Source: Roseburia rectibacter
GTDB taxonomy: Bacteria; Bacillota; Clostridia; Lachnospirales; Lachnospiraceae
DNA length: 64,000 nt
Direction of reading: 5' to 3'
Assembly (NCBI RefSeq): GCF_014287515.2
Contig: NZ_CP092473.1
Coordinates: forward strand, 826,001-890,000
Under the pieces are notes generated by a model. That model did not search any database and was not told where the DNA came from. It worked only from the letters and a program-made list of their open reading frames with translations. The translations under genes were made by a program, and so were the position numbers. Positions 1 to 8,236 of the stretch are shown in pieces (the first letter of the stretch is position 1; every line of letters starts with the position of its first letter).

Positions 1-687
1 GCAGGATTTTCCGTAGTAGCAGATTCTTTATCTGCCATTAAATATGCGAAAGTAAAACCGATCCGTGATGAGAACGGAATTACCGTAGACTTTGAGGTTG
101 AGGGAGACTTCCCGAAATACGGTAATGATGATGACCGCGTAGATGAGATCGCAAAAGAAGTTCTGCATACATTCATTAAATATGTAAAAGGAAATCACAC
201 CTATCGCGGAGGTATTGCAACGACTTCCATTCTTACCATTACATCAAATGTATCTTATGGTAAAAATACAGGTGCAACTCCGGATGGAAGAAAGAAAGGT
301 GTTGCATTTGCTCCGGGCGCAAACCCAATGCATGGACGTGATAAAAATGGTGCAGTTGCTTCTCTGGCCTCTGTTGCAAAAATGCCGTTTATGGATGCGC
401 AGGATGGTATTTCCAATACCTTTACCATTGTGCCGGATGCACTTGGAAAGACAGAAGAAAGTGCACAGACAAACCTTGTTGCACTGCTTGACGGTTATGC
501 AGAAAAAGGCGGCCACCATTTAAATGTAAATGTATTAAATAAGGAAACATTACTTGATGCACAGAAGCATCCGGAGGAATATCCACAGCTTACGATCCGT
601 GTATCAGGTTATGCAGTTAACTTTATCAAACTGACCAAAGAGCAGCAGGATGAGGTTATTGCAAGAACTTTCCACGAATTAATGTAA
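1..687 (+). CDS. pflB: formate C-acetyltransferase (pyruvate formate-lyase), C-terminal part
   Basis: This is the 3' end of pflB; the reading frame is open from the first base and 228 residues are visible. The enzyme cleaves pyruvate with CoA to acetyl-CoA and formate in the cytoplasm and is central to mixed-acid fermentation. The glycyl-radical motif RVSGYAVNF lies about 30 residues before the stop, so the radical glycine is present. pflA starts 16 bp downstream behind its own AGGAG site, the usual pair in which the activase installs the radical. The 5' part and the promoter are outside the window. The assignment is very secure. Confidence 0.96.
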   Translation, partial: AGFSVVADSLSAIKYAKVKPIRDENGITVDFEVEGDFPKYGNDDDRVDEIAKEVLHTFIKYVKGNHTYRGGIATTSILTITSNVSYGKNTGATPDGRKKGVAFAPGANPMHGRDKNGAVASLASVAKMPFMDAQDGISNTFTIVPDALGKTEESAQTNLVALLDGYAEKGGHHLNVNVLNKETLLDAQKHPEEYPQLTIRVSGYAVNFIKLTKEQQDEVIARTFHELM

Positions 688-703
688 AATAAAGGAGATT
701 ACA

Positions 704-1453
704 ATGGGTTATATTCATTCTCTGGAATCATTTGGCACCGTGGACGGTCCGGGGGTACGATTTGTTGTATTTTTTGAAGGCTGTCCGATGCGCTGCCAGT
801 ATTGTCACAACCCGGATACCTGGGTGCTTACGGATGGAAAACAGATGGAGGCGGATGAGATCATCGACCGCTTCATGCGTAATGCCTCTTTTTACCGGAC
901 TGGCGGGATCACTGCCACCGGTGGGGAGCCGATGCTTCAGATCGATTTTCTGACGGAACTGTTTGAAAAAGCAAAGGCACACGGGATCCATACCTGTTTA
1001 GATACATCAGGTATTATGTTTCCGGGATTTCCAGAGGATGAAAACTCTGCATCAGGGATCACACTTGAAAAAATAGACAGACTGCTTAATGTTACAGATC
1101 TTGTAATGCTTGATATCAAGCATATCTGTGACGAGGATCACCGTAAACTGACCGGACATTCCAATCAGAATATTTTAGCATTTGCAAGATATCTGGATCA
1201 GAAGAAAAAGCCGGTATGGATACGTCATGTTGTTGTCCCCGGCATCACATTTGAAAAGGAAGAATTGACGGAACTAGGACAATTTTTAAAGACACTTTCA
1301 AATGTGGAAAAACTCGAAGTACTGCCGTATCATGCGCTTGGAAAGGTTAAATACGATAATCTTGGCATGGACTATGTTCTCAAGGATACACCGCAGCTTA
1401 CCAAAGAAGAAGCAAAATGGGCAGAAAAGGTCATAAGAGATGCAATGAAATAG
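704..1453 (+). CDS. pflA: pyruvate formate-lyase activating enzyme (radical SAM)
   Basis: The 249-residue protein has the radical SAM cluster motif in GCPMRCQYCHNPDTW (Cys-x3-Cys-x2-Cys, about residues 26-40). The next glycine-rich strand, TGGITATGGEP, is the SAM-binding segment. It uses a 4Fe-4S cluster and S-adenosylmethionine to abstract hydrogen from the pyruvate formate-lyase glycine under anoxic conditions. Length matches the PflA family. AAAGGAG stands 6 bases before the ATG. It directly follows pflB and is probably co-transcribed with it. Confidence 0.96.
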   Translation: MGYIHSLESFGTVDGPGVRFVVFFEGCPMRCQYCHNPDTWVLTDGKQMEADEIIDRFMRNASFYRTGGITATGGEPMLQIDFLTELFEKAKAHGIHTCLDTSGIMFPGFPEDENSASGITLEKIDRLLNVTDLVMLDIKHICDEDHRKLTGHSNQNILAFARYLDQKKKPVWIRHVVVPGITFEKEELTELGQFLKTLSNVEKLEVLPYHALGKVKYDNLGMDYVLKDTPQLTKEEAKWAEKVIRDAMK

Positions 1454-1592
1454 AAAACAGCCGTGTTACAGGAGATAGGAAATGGTCACTTGTAATGCGG
1501 TTTTTTCAAATATGTAATAACATGTATTTTTACAAGAATATTACAGGAAAATATAAATATTCTGAAAAATATATAAAAAATGATATATTGTA

Positions 1593-1620
1593 TTGAAATA
1601 TTTGTGGAAAGTGCTATAAT
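1593..1620 (+). promoter_or_regulatory. promoter of hpf
   Basis: TTGAAA (1593-1598) is separated by 16 bases from TATAAT (1615-1620), and TGC directly before the -10 box makes it an extended -10 element. It lies in an AT-rich stretch 52 bases upstream of the hibernation factor start. This is a sequence match only. Confidence 0.6.
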
Positions 1621-1671
1621 AAAACCATGATATAAATCTGTATCAAATAAACGGCAAAGGGGTTGGACATC

Positions 1672-2202
1672 ATGAGAATCAAGATTACAGGGAGAAACAT
1701 TGAATTGACCGATGGTATCAAAGAGGCAGTGGAGGACAAGTTAAACAAATTAGAGAAGTACTTCACACCGGACACAGATGTCTATGTAACGCTGAGCGTG
1801 GAGAAGGAACGCCAGAAGGTGGAAGTTACGATTCCGATGAAAGGAAACTATATTCGTTCTGAACAGGTAAGCAACGATATGTATGTATCGATCGATCTGG
1901 TAGAAGAGGTTATTGAACGTCAGTTAAAGAAATATAGAACGAAGCTGGTTACGAAACAGCAGAGCGCAGCGTCCGTTTTCAAACAGGATTTTCTGGATGC
2001 AGCATCTGATGATGACGAGGAGATCAAGATCATCCGTTCTAAGAAGTTCGATATGAAGCCGATGTATCCGGAAGATGCATGTGTACAGATGGAGTTATTA
2101 GGACATGATTTCTTCGTATTTATCAATGCGGAGACAGAAGATGTCAACGTTGTATACAAGAGAAAAGGCAACACATACGGATTGATCGAACCGGAATATT
2201 AA
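1672..2202 (+). CDS. hpf: ribosome hibernation promoting factor, long form
   Basis: The protein is 176 residues from the ATG at 1672, beginning MRIKITGRNIELTDGIKEAV. The N-terminal ~100 residues are the S30AE/YfiA fold that binds the ribosomal A and P sites. The C-terminal ~55 residues (KKFDMKPMYPEDACVQMELL and the end NTYGLIEPEY) are the dimerisation domain of long HPF, which forms 100S ribosomes in stationary phase. An upstream in-frame TTG at 1663 is possible, but AAAGGGG at 1656-1662 is correctly spaced only for 1672. The gene is single, with its own promoter and terminator. Confidence 0.95.
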   Translation: MRIKITGRNIELTDGIKEAVEDKLNKLEKYFTPDTDVYVTLSVEKERQKVEVTIPMKGNYIRSEQVSNDMYVSIDLVEEVIERQLKKYRTKLVTKQQSAASVFKQDFLDAASDDDEEIKIIRSKKFDMKPMYPEDACVQMELLGHDFFVFINAETEDVNVVYKRKGNTYGLIEPEY

Positions 2203-2232
2203 AATGGATCATTGCAGAATTGTGCTGTGAAT

Positions 2233-2274
2233 AAAACCACCCTGTGGCAGGAGAATGCCGCAGGGTGGTTTTTG
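2233..2274 (+). terminator. Rho-independent terminator after hpf
   Basis: AAACCACCCTG pairs with CAGGGTGGTTT around a short G-rich loop and is followed by a T run. It closes the hpf unit and may also serve the convergent degV gene. Confidence 0.85.
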
Positions 2275-2343
2275 TTGTACTGTGATTTTGTGCAATTTGA
2301 CGGTCAATAAATTGAAATATACCTTTCGTTCCTATATTCTGTA

Positions 2344-3195
2344 TTAAGCATTATGAAAGAACGATACACAGATCGCTCCCGGACCGGCGTGTGTCCCGAT
2401 TGTACTACCGATTGTGCTGACCGGCAGCTCCTTTGTCTGACTGGCCCAGAGATCTGCGCTGTCTGCAATATATTTCTGAAGCAGTGAATCGTCGAGTCCA
2501 CTGTATCCCAGCATATACGGCATGGAAAAATCAATGCCGTTTTTATTTTTCACTTCCTGGATGAGGATATTATTACCGTTTTTAGACCCCCTTGCTTTTC
2601 CTAAGATTACAACTTCACCTTTTTCGATAGCAATAACAGGCTTGATGGACAGGATATTTCCAGCCCATGCAGCAGTCTTTGAGATACGTCCACCCTGTTT
2701 TAAATATTCGAGGGTATCAAATACGGCTAAGACGCAGACATCCTTCTTCTTTTCTTCAAGTTTTTCGGCAATTTCTTTTGCGGAAAGTCCCTGGTCGCGC
2801 AGTCTTACGGCATAAAGTACGAGAATCTGTTCGCCGAGGCATACATTTAAGCTGTCCACTAATGTGATGCAGTCCTCGTAACCATCGAGTGCAATGTGGG
2901 CACTCTGGTATGTACCGGATAAAAGGGAGGACAGGCAGATCACAACAGCGGTGTCGCCGGCATCTTTTACTTCTTTGAATTTAGCTTCAAAGTCATGAGG
3001 CGATATCTGGCTGGTCGTCGGGATCGTTCCACATTCGATCAGTTTTTCATAAAATTCTTTATGGGAAATGGTAACACCGTCTAAATATTCCGTTTCACCA
3101 AAGATGGTTTTTAAAGGCATATAATCAAGATTTAATACATCTGCCCGTTCTTTTGTGAGATCAGATGCGGAATCAACAATAATTCGTACACTCAT
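2344..3195 (-). CDS. DegV family fatty-acid-binding protein
   Basis: The 283-residue protein starts MSVRIIVDSASDLTKERA and contains GVTISHKEFYEKL and PTTSQISP, the characteristic DegV sequence blocks. These cover the N-terminal lipid-head-binding half (Ser/Thr of TTSQ) and the C-terminal half. Family members bind a fatty acid and some act as FakB subunits that present it to the FakA kinase. No fakA homologue is next to it here, so the lipid partner is unknown. It is transcribed alone, divergent from a small gene at 3379. The region between the two holds two palindromes that could be operators. Confidence 0.92.
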   Translation of the reverse strand: MSVRIIVDSASDLTKERADVLNLDYMPLKTIFGETEYLDGVTISHKEFYEKLIECGTIPTTSQISPHDFEAKFKEVKDAGDTAVVICLSSLLSGTYQSAHIALDGYEDCITLVDSLNVCLGEQILVLYAVRLRDQGLSAKEIAEKLEEKKKDVCVLAVFDTLEYLKQGGRISKTAAWAGNILSIKPVIAIEKGEVVILGKARGSKNGNNILIQEVKNKNGIDFSMPYMLGYSGLDDSLLQKYIADSADLWASQTKELPVSTIGSTIGTHAGPGAICVSFFHNA

Positions 3196-3217
3196 TTTTA
3201 ATCCTCCAACAAAATAG

Positions 3218-3290
3218 TTTGACTATCAAACAAAAACAAATATATAGGATACGCAGAAGATTGTCAAGATATTTTGGTAATCAAAATATC
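3218..3290. promoter_or_regulatory. two palindromes between divergent degV and small gene
   Basis: TTTGACTATCAAA (3218-3230) is a 5+5 palindrome just upstream of the degV ribosome site. GATATTTTG-N5-CAAAATATC (3268-3290) is a perfect 9+9 inverted repeat. Both lie in the divergent control region and could bind a dimeric regulator. No regulator gene is adjacent. Confidence 0.4.
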
Positions 3291-3312
3291 TGAAATGAAA
3301 AATCAAATGTAG

Positions 3313-3341
3313 TTGACAAAATTCGACAGACATAAGATACT
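3313..3341 (+). promoter_or_regulatory. promoter for the gene at 3379
   Basis: TTGACA (3313-3318) is a perfect -35 box, followed after 17 bases by GATACT (3336-3341, 4 of 6 to the -10 consensus). Confidence 0.55.
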
Positions 3342-3378
3342 TATGTAGTATAAGTGCCTGCATGACAGTAGAGTAAGA

Positions 3379-3675
3379 GTGGAAAATTATATAATAAAGC
3401 AGAAAAAAGTGGAAGAAATGTACAACGGGGTGGAGATGCTGGTGGATCTGGCAAGAAGGTATCCGGAACTATGGAAAGAAATCGACAGGCAGTGCACTGG
3501 GAACAGAGAGCGATATGGATTGCTCTGTGAAATATTGCTGACGGGGGAAAAAGAACGTTGCGAAGATGTAGTTGCAAAAATATACCGGTATGGAAGTATG
3601 ATCGGTAGACAGGATCTGCTTGGCAGACAGATATTTTTGTGGCTGCTGCAGGTAATGCGGGAAAACGGGGAGTAA
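3379..3675 (+). CDS. small hypothetical protein
   Basis: A GTG-started frame of 98 residues that I do not recognise. It is charged and mostly helical in composition (VEEMYNGVEMLVDLARRYPE near the start) and has no signal peptide or membrane segment. The perfect TTGACA box upstream supports real expression, while the ribosome site before GTG is weak. An in-frame ATG at 3418 has GGAAG only 2 bases away, which is too close. The MYNG segment recurs in a short frame at 22970, after the arabinofuranosidase gene. Function unknown; coding status moderately supported. Confidence 0.55.
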   Translation: MENYIIKQKKVEEMYNGVEMLVDLARRYPELWKEIDRQCTGNRERYGLLCEILLTGEKERCEDVVAKIYRYGSMIGRQDLLGRQIFLWLLQVMRENGE

Positions 3676-3797
3676 AATAAAGAAAATGGTGTTCGCCTGT
3701 CGGGAGGCACTGCCAGGAGACATTGCCTAACGGCAGAAAATAAATTAAGAAAGGATGTCATGCAGGCATAAAAAGTACAAAGGAATGTGCAAATTCC

Positions 3798-3826
3798 TTG
3801 CCACATAAAGAAAAAAGGTATACTAT
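3798..3826 (+). promoter_or_regulatory. promoter of ddl-murF
   Basis: TTGCCA (3798-3803) and TACTAT (3821-3826) are 17 bases apart; an overlapping TATACT lies at 3819. The ddl start codon follows 37 bases later behind AAGGAG. Confidence 0.45.
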
Positions 3827-3863
3827 AAAGCAGAAATGTTTTTATGAGTAAGGAGAGTATACC

Positions 3864-4919
3864 ATGAAGATTGTTGTTTTAGCAGGTGGTTTAAGTACAG
3901 AAAGAGATGTTTCCTTTAAAACCGGAGATATGGTGGCAAAGGCATTGAGAGAGAATGGACATCAGGTGATCTTACTTGATGTATTTATGGGATACAGTGA
4001 TAAAAAAGAAGATCTGACAGGTATTTTTGACCGGAGTGAAGAAGTGAGCGTAAAAGTGTCCGGAATACCGGAAATCGCACCGGATCTTGCAAAGGTAAAA
4101 GCATCCAGAAAAGATCAGTCAGATAATTTCTTTGGACCGAATGTGATCGAATTGTGTCAGATGTCAGATATTGTATTTATGGCACTGCATGGAGAAAATG
4201 GGGAAAATGGTAAGATCCAGGCTGCATTTGATCTGTTTGGGATTCGTTATACAGGCAGCGGTTATTTGAGCAGTGCGCTTGCCATGGATAAAGAAATGTC
4301 GAAAAAACTGTTTTTATCTGCTGGCATACCGGCTCCAAAGGGTGCGTCCATGAAAAAGGCTGACCGCAGCGATGATATCGCAAAACTTGGCATCAGTTTC
4401 CCATGTGTGGTAAAACCGTGCTGTGGTGGTTCGAGTATCGGTGTTTCTATCGCACATAATGCGGATGAATATAAAGCCGCTTTAGATGAAGCTTTCCGCT
4501 GGGAAGAAAATCTGATCGTGGAAGAATATGTGAAGGGACGTGAGTTTTCTGTCGGTGTGATCGAGGGAAAGGCACTTCCGATCATTGAGATCGCTCCGGT
4601 GCAGGGATTCTATGATTACAAGAATAAATACAAAGCAGGCAGTGCAGTTGAGACCTGTCCGGCGGAACTTTCTGAAGTTGTCACAGAGAAAATGCAGCAT
4701 TATGCAGAACAGGTAGCACAGGTGCTTGGACTTGACACCTATTCACGTACAGATTTCCTGTTAGATGAGAACGAAAACATTTATTGTTTAGAGGCAAATA
4801 CTTTACCGGGAATGACACCTACAAGTCTTCTGCCACAGGAAGCACAGGTTGTCGGTGTGAACTTTAACGAATTGTGTGAGAAGCTGATTCAGATTTCCAT
4901 GAGTAAATACGAAAAATAA
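3864..4919 (+). CDS. ddl: D-alanine--D-alanine ligase
   Basis: The 351-residue protein is an ATP-grasp ligase that joins two D-alanines for the peptidoglycan stem peptide. Visible are the N-terminal VVLAGGLSTERDVSFKTG block, the central VVKPCCGGSSIGVS nucleotide-binding segment, VEEYVKGREFSVGV, and the C-terminal metal- and substrate-binding segment EANTLPGMTPTSLLPQ. An insert near residues 50-90 (YSDKKEDLTGIFDRSEEV) makes it a little longer than Escherichia coli DdlB. murF follows after 21 bp, and that enzyme uses the dipeptide made here, so the two form a functional operon. Confidence 0.94.
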   Translation: MKIVVLAGGLSTERDVSFKTGDMVAKALRENGHQVILLDVFMGYSDKKEDLTGIFDRSEEVSVKVSGIPEIAPDLAKVKASRKDQSDNFFGPNVIELCQMSDIVFMALHGENGENGKIQAAFDLFGIRYTGSGYLSSALAMDKEMSKKLFLSAGIPAPKGASMKKADRSDDIAKLGISFPCVVKPCCGGSSIGVSIAHNADEYKAALDEAFRWEENLIVEEYVKGREFSVGVIEGKALPIIEIAPVQGFYDYKNKYKAGSAVETCPAELSEVVTEKMQHYAEQVAQVLGLDTYSRTDFLLDENENIYCLEANTLPGMTPTSLLPQEAQVVGVNFNELCEKLIQISMSKYEK

Positions 4920-4940
4920 AAATCAGGAATGGAGATTATC

Positions 4941-6353
4941 ATGAAAAATATGACGCTGGAACGCATTACAGAAGTGTGCGACGGAGTATATTATGGCAGT
5001 GAGACAGACAAAACAAAAGAAATTACCGGAGCTGTGATAGACAGCAGACAGGTAGAGCCGGGATATCTTTTTATTGCGGTAAAAGGAGAAAAGGTGGACG
5101 GTCACCGGTTTATACCGCAGGTATTTGAAAAAGGAGCACTTGCCGTATTATCCGAGCAGGAGCTTTCTGATCCGGCAGGCCCGTATATCAGAGTAGAATC
5201 AACGCTTGGTGCGATGAAAAAACTTGCGGCATATTACAGGAGAACTCTCGATATCAAAGTTGTCGGCATTACCGGAAGTGTTGGAAAAACAAGCACAAAA
5301 GAGATGATCGCATCGGTTCTTTCCCAGAAATATAATGTGTTAAAGACAGAGGGAAACTTCAATAATGAGATCGGTCTTCCGCTTACGATCTTTAAGATCA
5401 GGGAACAGCATGAAGTTGCAGTGCTTGAGATGGGAATCTCAGAATTTGGAGAGATGCACCGCCTTGCGGAAATGGCGTATCCGGATATCTGTGTGATCAC
5501 TAATATCGGATTGTGCCATCTGGAGAATCTTCTGACCAGAGATGGAATATTAAAGGCAAAAACAGAGAGTTTTGAGCATCTGACACCGGAAGGAATTGCT
5601 GTGTTAAATGGGGACGATGATAAACTCTGTGAGAAAAAGACAGTAAACGGAAATAAGACAGTATTTTACGGTATCGGAAAAGAAGCAAAACTTGCAAAGA
5701 CAGAGCAGGGCGAAAAATATCTTGCAGAGAAAGAAGTATATGCAACGGATGTAGAGCCGGTGGGGTTAGACGGAACAAAAGCGGTAATACATATTGGGGA
5801 AGAGAATTTTGCAGTGATGATTCCAATCGCAGGAGAGCATAATGTATACAATGCGTTAGCGGCAGTCTGTGTTGCAAGAAAGCTCGGTCTTAGTGTGGAT
5901 GAAATGAAACGTGGGATCGAGTCAGTCAAAACAATCGGAGGAAGAAGCAATCTGATCCATAAGGAGGGAATGACGATCATCGACGATTGTTACAATGCCA
6001 ATCCTGTTTCTATGAAAGCGTCCATTGACGTGCTTGCAGCGGCACCAGACAGAAAGATTGCAGTGCTTGGTGATATGGGAGAACTTGGTGAGAATGAGAA
6101 AGAATTGCATGCAATGGTCGGAGAGCATTTTAAAGGAAAAGGAATCGATGTCCTGTTTGCAGCGGGCGTATTGTCAGAGAATCTGGCACAGGCGGTAAAA
6201 AAATGCAGTCCACAGACGGAGGTTCATTATTTTAAATCAAAAGATGAACTCACAGCAGAATTGCTACCTTATGTGAAGAGTGGTGACACTGTATTAGTAA
6301 AGGCATCTCATTTTATGGGATTCCCGGAGGTCGTAGGACAGCTTACAAAGTAA
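4941..6353 (+). CDS. murF: UDP-N-acetylmuramoyl-tripeptide--D-alanyl-D-alanine ligase
   Basis: MurF adds D-Ala-D-Ala to UDP-MurNAc-tripeptide, the last cytoplasmic step of the pentapeptide. The 470-residue protein shows the Mur ligase P-loop GITGSVGKTSTKEM (about residue 108), then TEGNFNNEIGLPLT and EMGISEFGEM. The C-terminal domain has DDCYNANPVSMKASIDVL. I chose the ATG at 4941 because GGAG stands 6 bases upstream; the in-frame ATG at 4929 has no ribosome site. It follows ddl directly and ends before a strong terminator. Confidence 0.95.
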   Translation: MKNMTLERITEVCDGVYYGSETDKTKEITGAVIDSRQVEPGYLFIAVKGEKVDGHRFIPQVFEKGALAVLSEQELSDPAGPYIRVESTLGAMKKLAAYYRRTLDIKVVGITGSVGKTSTKEMIASVLSQKYNVLKTEGNFNNEIGLPLTIFKIREQHEVAVLEMGISEFGEMHRLAEMAYPDICVITNIGLCHLENLLTRDGILKAKTESFEHLTPEGIAVLNGDDDKLCEKKTVNGNKTVFYGIGKEAKLAKTEQGEKYLAEKEVYATDVEPVGLDGTKAVIHIGEENFAVMIPIAGEHNVYNALAAVCVARKLGLSVDEMKRGIESVKTIGGRSNLIHKEGMTIIDDCYNANPVSMKASIDVLAAAPDRKIAVLGDMGELGENEKELHAMVGEHFKGKGIDVLFAAGVLSENLAQAVKKCSPQTEVHYFKSKDELTAELLPYVKSGDTVLVKASHFMGFPEVVGQLTK

Positions 6354-6394
6354 GTAACTGTGGGAAAATGCGAATTTATAATCGTTTATGAAAA

Positions 6395-6435
6395 ATAAAA
6401 ATCCCCGGATCACGATGGTGGTTCGGGGATTTTTC
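6395..6435. terminator. bidirectional terminator between murF and plsC-like gene
   Basis: AAAAATCCCCG pairs with CGGGGATTTTT around a GATCACGATGGTGGTT loop. A and T runs on both sides let it serve murF on the plus strand and the convergent acyltransferase on the minus strand. Confidence 0.85.
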
Positions 6436-6482
6436 TGCATATCCAGAACAATCGAATATATACGAAACATGTGGCAGATAAT

Positions 6483-7217
6483 TCAAATCTGTGGATCATT
6501 TTTCTCAAGCATTCCGGCGATCACACCCTGACAGTGTGCACCGATCTTTTTACGTGTGTCTTTGTCTAAAGACTTCGGATCGATCGGTCTGCCATATTCT
6601 ACAATGACATGTACCGGTTTTACTTTTGGAAAATGTGCTTCTAAAATATCGGCGGAACCGGAGATCGCCATAGGTACAATCAGACATCCGGTTTTTTCTG
6701 CCATTTTAAAACTTCCTTCTTTGAATGGGAGCATCAGATCATCCGTTTTGTTGCGTGTTCCTTCAGGAAAAATACACATGGAAATCCCATTTTTGATATT
6801 ATCGATTCCTGCAAGGATCGTCTTTAATGCTTCCTTGACATCAGAACGGTTGATGAACAGACAGTGCAGCCGTGTCATCCAGGTAGATAAAAGAGGAACT
6901 TTTTTCATGGAATCCTTTGCGACATAACCGGTCAGACGCGGACAGCGTGAGTAAGTGATGATGATATCGAAATAACTTCTGTGATTGCCGATGTAAAGAA
7001 CCGGCTGGTCTTTTGGAACATTTTCCTCCCCGATGATGGTTAGTTTTGTGCCACAGATAAAGAGAATGACACGAAATGCCCACTGTACCATGCGCAGCTG
7101 GCTGATATCGGCAGCTTGGCGGTTAAATTTCCCGATGATCCACTCGACAAAAAGCACCGGAATACCAATGATCAGATAGAGTATGGCAAAAAGCAATGCA
7201 AGTATTGCGCGTAACAT
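6483..7217 (-). CDS. plsC: 1-acyl-sn-glycerol-3-phosphate acyltransferase
   Basis: The 244-residue protein has the acyltransferase motifs NHRSYFD (NHx4D, catalytic His and Asp, about residue 75) and FPEGTRNK (glycerophosphate binding, about residue 150). A hydrophobic N-terminus (MLRAILALLFAILYLIIG) anchors it to the membrane. It transfers an acyl chain to lysophosphatidate in phospholipid synthesis. The ATG at 7217 follows GGAAAGGA; a longer upstream frame to 7289 has no ribosome site. It is transcribed alone, convergent with murF. Confidence 0.9.
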   Translation of the reverse strand: MLRAILALLFAILYLIIGIPVLFVEWIIGKFNRQAADISQLRMVQWAFRVILFICGTKLTIIGEENVPKDQPVLYIGNHRSYFDIIITYSRCPRLTGYVAKDSMKKVPLLSTWMTRLHCLFINRSDVKEALKTILAGIDNIKNGISMCIFPEGTRNKTDDLMLPFKEGSFKMAEKTGCLIVPMAISGSADILEAHFPKVKPVHVIVEYGRPIDPKSLDKDTRKKIGAHCQGVIAGMLEKNDPQI

Positions 7218-7365
7218 AGTGTGTCCTTTCCGGGGAAATCCCCAAGTTTTATATATCCACATTATATAAGGTATCCAGGGGAAAAACAACTAAAAAAGAC
7301 ATATTTAAAGGTAAGAAGCCATATATTAAGATAGAAGCGTAAACTAGGGGCGGGTGTAAGAAAGC

Positions 7366-7782
7366 ATGTTTCAAAAGTATCTGGTAAGAATATGTGGGGT
7401 GGGTCTGCTGATGGCGGGAGTGATCAGCGGATGCAGTATCGAGCAGACAAATGAAACGAAGGTAAGTGATCTTACATATACGATCGTTGAGGAATCTGAG
7501 ACACCGGAAGAGTTAAGATCAATGATCGAAGAAAAGAAAGCAGCGGATTTTAAACTCACTTATGAGATGGAGGATGATCTGTATATTGTACGTGGATATG
7601 GAGAACAGGCGACAGGAGGATACAGTATCTGTGTGAAAGACTGTTATCTGACCACAAATGCAGTGGTATTTGATACAGAACTCATCGGGCCAAGAAAGGG
7701 CGAAGTTACAAACGCAAGCCCAAGTTTTCCTTATATTATAATTCAGGTAAAAAACCAGGACAAAAGTATCATTTTTGAGTAA
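7366..7782 (+). CDS. PrcB-like lipoprotein
   Basis: The 138-residue protein has a lipoprotein signal peptide ending in the lipobox VISGC (Cys about 23). The C-terminal half, with GGYSICVKDCYLTTNAVVFD and GPRKGE, resembles the PrcB C-terminal domain, a small beta fold first described with the Treponema PrtP protease. It is probably a lipid-anchored cell-surface protein, but the function in Clostridia is unknown. There is no protease gene beside it; it is a single gene between plsC and veg. Confidence 0.7.
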   Translation: MFQKYLVRICGVGLLMAGVISGCSIEQTNETKVSDLTYTIVEESETPEELRSMIEEKKAADFKLTYEMEDDLYIVRGYGEQATGGYSICVKDCYLTTNAVVFDTELIGPRKGEVTNASPSFPYIIIQVKNQDKSIIFE

Positions 7783-7818
7783 ATATTCTTAAAATTTTTT
7801 TAAATAATTTAATTATGT

Positions 7819-7847
7819 TTGACAAAAATTTAGCACAGTGCTATTCT
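7819..7847 (+). promoter_or_regulatory. promoter of veg
   Basis: TTGACA (7819-7824), 17-base spacer, TATTCT (7842-7847), in a very AT-rich stretch. This is a near-consensus vegetative promoter, as expected for veg. Confidence 0.7.
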
Positions 7848-7926
7848 AAAGCAGAAAAGGAGTCCGGTAGAGATATTATTACAAATGTGTATGATTGCAG
7901 AATACCGGATTAAGGAGGTAGAACAC

Positions 7927-8169
7927 ATGCAACAGGCAGACATCAGAAAAGTTCGGGCATCCGTGCATCAGCAGTGCGGGAAAAAAGTAATGATTCAGCT
8001 TGACCGAGGACGCAATAAAGTTGACATCCAGGAAGGCGTCATCCAGAATGCTTACCCAAGCGTATTCACGATCCTGGTAAATGATGAGCGTGAAGAAAAT
8101 CCACCTCAGTTATTATCATTCAGTTATTCTGATATTGTTACAAGAGATATACGCATGAAATTGTGCTAA
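7927..8169 (+). CDS. veg: Veg family protein
   Basis: The 80-residue protein MQQADIRKVRASVHQQ...GRNKVDIQEGVIQNAYPSVF matches the Veg family, highly expressed small proteins of Firmicutes with an SH3-like fold. In Bacillus subtilis Veg affects biofilm matrix gene expression. The start at 7927 has AAGGAGG at 7912-7918, 8 bases upstream; an in-frame ATG at 7885 lacks this. A strong promoter precedes it and a terminator follows within 20 bases. Confidence 0.93.
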   Translation: MQQADIRKVRASVHQQCGKKVMIQLDRGRNKVDIQEGVIQNAYPSVFTILVNDEREENPPQLLSFSYSDIVTRDIRMKLC

Positions 8170-8179
8170 ACAGGTATAA

Positions 8180-8236
8180 AATCCCCCATGTCCGAATAAG
8201 ATGGTTACAAAGATTCGGAATGGGGGACTTTTTTTG
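8180..8236 (+). terminator. terminator after veg
   Basis: TCCCCCATgTCCGAAT pairs with ATTCGGAATGGGGGA (8182-8227), followed by seven or more T. The 3' arm contains the only ribosome-binding-site-like sequence for the next gene, so read-through and translation start may be linked. Confidence 0.85.
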
